A stretch of 6,625 nt of DNA from Thermoleophilia bacterium UBA5186 (GTDB lineage Bacteria > Actinomycetota > Thermoleophilia > Gaiellales > Gaiellaceae). The stretch is taken from assembly GCA_002413095.1 (NCBI GenBank), contig DHWI01000154.1, positions 6,314-12,938 of the forward strand, read 5' to 3'. The notes below the pieces were generated by a model. That model saw only the letters and a list, made by a program, of their open reading frames with translations. It ran no database searches and had not been told where the DNA came from. Position numbers and translations under genes: made by a program. Shown piece by piece: positions 5,097-6,625 of this stretch (positions within the stretch are counted from its first letter, which is position 1; each line of letters begins with the position of its first letter).

Positions 5097-6625
5097 GTGG
5101 CCAAGCGACGGACGAAGCGCACCCCGAAGCGCACCCTCAAGCCCCGCACGCCCTCGCGCGTGAAGAAGCGCCGCAAGCAGCGGGGCCGGCACCATCACGA
5201 GCTGATCGGGCTCGGGCTCGTCGCGCTCGGGTTCTTCCTCGCGACGCTGCTCTATCTCGGCTTCGCCGGCGGGGTCGTCGGCGGCGGAATCGCCGACGGC
5301 GTGCGCTGGCTCGTCGGCTCGGCCGCGTACGTGGCGCCCATCGTCCTCCTCGTCCTCGGGGGACTGATGGTGGCTCGCAGCTCGCTCGTCGATCTCGGCC
5401 CGTTTCGCACCGGGCTCGTCCTGCTCGTGCTCGGCCTGATGATCGCGCTCGGCTCAGGTCACGGCGGGATCGTCGGCCGCGGGCTGGGCGGGCTGGTCGC
5501 GATCCTCCTCGGCACGACCGGCACGAGAATCCTCGGCGGTACGCTCGTGCTCGTCGGCGCGCTGTTGCTGTCGGGCGCCTCCGCCGGCGCGATCCTCCGC
5601 CGTTCCGGGCACGCGGTGCGGCACGCGGGCAAGCGAGCGCGCCGCTCCCTCGAGCGCGCGCAGGCTCCGGCCGAGACCCTGCCGGTGCTCGGCTCGAGGC
5701 CGGTCGCGCCTCCGGTCGACGCCGTGCACGACTACCCCGACGTGGTCAGCGAGAACGCGCCCCCGCCGCTGCTGATCCCGCTCGAGGACGAGGAGCAGCC
5801 GTCGCTCTTCGACGTGCGGCCGACGGGCGACGAGGCGGAGTACCGGCTTCCCGACCGCGGGATCCTCCGCGTCTCGGCGCCCACGAACGGGACCGCGAGC
5901 GAGGGCGGAGCGCACGTCGCCGAGGTGCTCGTCGAGACACTCGCGCACTTCGGCGTCGAAGCGTCGATCTGCGGGCAGATCTCCGGGCCGCGCGTGACGC
6001 GCTACGAGCTGCAGCTTGCGCCGGGAACGAAGGTCTCGAAGGTCGCGGCCCTCAAGGACGACCTCTCGTACGCGCTCGCGACGACCGAGATCCGCATCCT
6101 CGCTCCGATCCCCGGCAAGCAGGCTGTCGGCGTCGAGGTCCCGAACCTCAGCCCGAACCTCGTCACGCTCGGCGACATCTACGACGACCTGCCGGCGACC
6201 GCGAGCCCGCTCGCCGTCTGGCTCGGCAAGGACATCTCCGGGAACGCCGTCTGGACGGATCTCGCACGCATGCCGCATCTCTTGCTCGCGGGTACCACAG
6301 GCTCCGGCAAGTCCGGCTGCATCAACACGGTGCTCACGTCGATTCTGCTGCGCGCGACCCCGGACGAGGTCCGCCTCATCTTGATCGACCCGAAGCGGAT
6401 CGAGCTCGGCTTCTACGAGTCGATCCCACACCTGCTCACCCCGGTCGTCTCGAGCCCGAAGGCGGCGGCGGCCGTGCTGGCGAACGTCTGCGAGGAGATG
6501 GAGCGCCGCTACGAGCGGATGAGCATCGTCCGCGCCCGCTCCCTCCCCGAGGCGAACCGGGCGCTCAGACAGCGCGGGGAGAAGCCGCTGCCGTACCTGC
6601 TCGTCGTCATCGACGAGCTCGCCGA
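5097..6625 (+). CDS. ftsK: DNA translocase FtsK/SpoIIIE, N-terminal part (cut by window edge)
   Basis: This septum-anchored hexameric ATPase pumps chromosomal DNA through the closing division septum. The visible 509 residues run from a GTG with Shine-Dalgarno AAGGA at 8 nt. They comprise a very basic cytoplasmic N-terminus (17 Lys/Arg in residues 1-31, then HHH), about four membrane segments (36-56, 72-93, 105-121, and one or two within 129-167), an Arg-rich and then acidic/proline linker (168-250), and the motor. The alpha domain (about 255-375) includes GPRVTRYELQLAPGTKVSKV (297-316). The beta domain starts with Walker A GTTGSGKS (399-406), then IDPKRIEL (430-437), and reaches Walker B LLVVIDELA (501-509), where the window ends. 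The rest of the motor and the DNA-reading gamma domain lie beyond the edge. The linker is short, more like SpoIIIE than E. coli FtsK. The position downstream of dapA-rnj is conserved in actinobacteria. Confidence 0.96.
   Translation, partial: MAKRRTKRTPKRTLKPRTPSRVKKRRKQRGRHHHELIGLGLVALGFFLATLLYLGFAGGVVGGGIADGVRWLVGSAAYVAPIVLLVLGGLMVARSSLVDLGPFRTGLVLLVLGLMIALGSGHGGIVGRGLGGLVAILLGTTGTRILGGTLVLVGALLLSGASAGAILRRSGHAVRHAGKRARRSLERAQAPAETLPVLGSRPVAPPVDAVHDYPDVVSENAPPPLLIPLEDEEQPSLFDVRPTGDEAEYRLPDRGILRVSAPTNGTASEGGAHVAEVLVETLAHFGVEASICGQISGPRVTRYELQLAPGTKVSKVAALKDDLSYALATTEIRILAPIPGKQAVGVEVPNLSPNLVTLGDIYDDLPATASPLAVWLGKDISGNAVWTDLARMPHLLLAGTTGSGKSGCINTVLTSILLRATPDEVRLILIDPKRIELGFYESIPHLLTPVVSSPKAAAAVLANVCEEMERRYERMSIVRARSLPEANRALRQRGEKPLPYLLVVIDELA

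Noticed and set aside
3858..5198. A 446-codon open frame on the minus strand across the hydrolase and microprotein region.
   Set aside because: It is Arg/Gly/Asp-rich with no family motif and mirrors the codon bias of the well-supported + strand genes; long antisense frames are expected at this GC content.
5454..6431. A 325-codon minus-strand open frame opposite ftsK.
   Set aside because: The + strand encodes clear FtsK motifs including Walker A; the reverse frame is low-complexity Arg/Asp/Glu sequence and is a shadow.

Overview
The window is very GC-rich, with G or C in most third codon positions. Every gene is on the + strand, genes are tightly packed, and GTG and TTG starts are frequent. 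The order dapA - rnj - (insert) - ftsK matches a neighbourhood known from Actinomycetota; Mycobacterium and Streptomyces keep dapA next to rnj with ftsK nearby, and Bacillus has a related order. I infer a high-GC actinobacterium, possibly of a deep class such as Thermoleophilia, but the sequence alone does not fix the taxon.

Layout: 1-61 is an upstream flank with a probable promoter. Then come dapA (lysine/diaminopimelate synthesis, 62-946), rnj (RNase J, 965-2623), an unrecognised helical protein (2620-3171), a compact ribokinase-family sugar kinase (3161-3958), and a RihA/RihB-type ribonucleoside hydrolase (3948-4874). A second unit starts with its own promoter: a 54-residue acidic/basic microprotein (4905-5069), then ftsK (5097 to the right edge, cut just after Walker B).

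From rnj to the hydrolase every junction is an overlap: 4 nt, then 11 nt, then 11 nt. This suggests one translationally coupled cluster. RNase J breaks down RNA, the hydrolase splits nucleosides into base plus ribose, and the kinase would make ribose 5-phosphate. The cluster therefore reads as RNA turnover linked to ribose salvage; the nucleotidase step between RNase J and the hydrolase is not visible here. The second unit serves chromosome segregation and division.

The most interesting signals are these. (1) Three putative promoters place a -10-like hexamer exactly 6 nt before a GTG start, the geometry of leaderless mRNAs. (2) An unannotated microprotein precedes ftsK and has charge opposite to the FtsK N-terminus. 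(3) A perfect 7-bp hairpin partly buries the ftsK Shine-Dalgarno sequence. (4) A near-identical 13-nt stop/start module occurs at two successive gene junctions. I saw no mobile element, CRISPR array, tRNA or rRNA.
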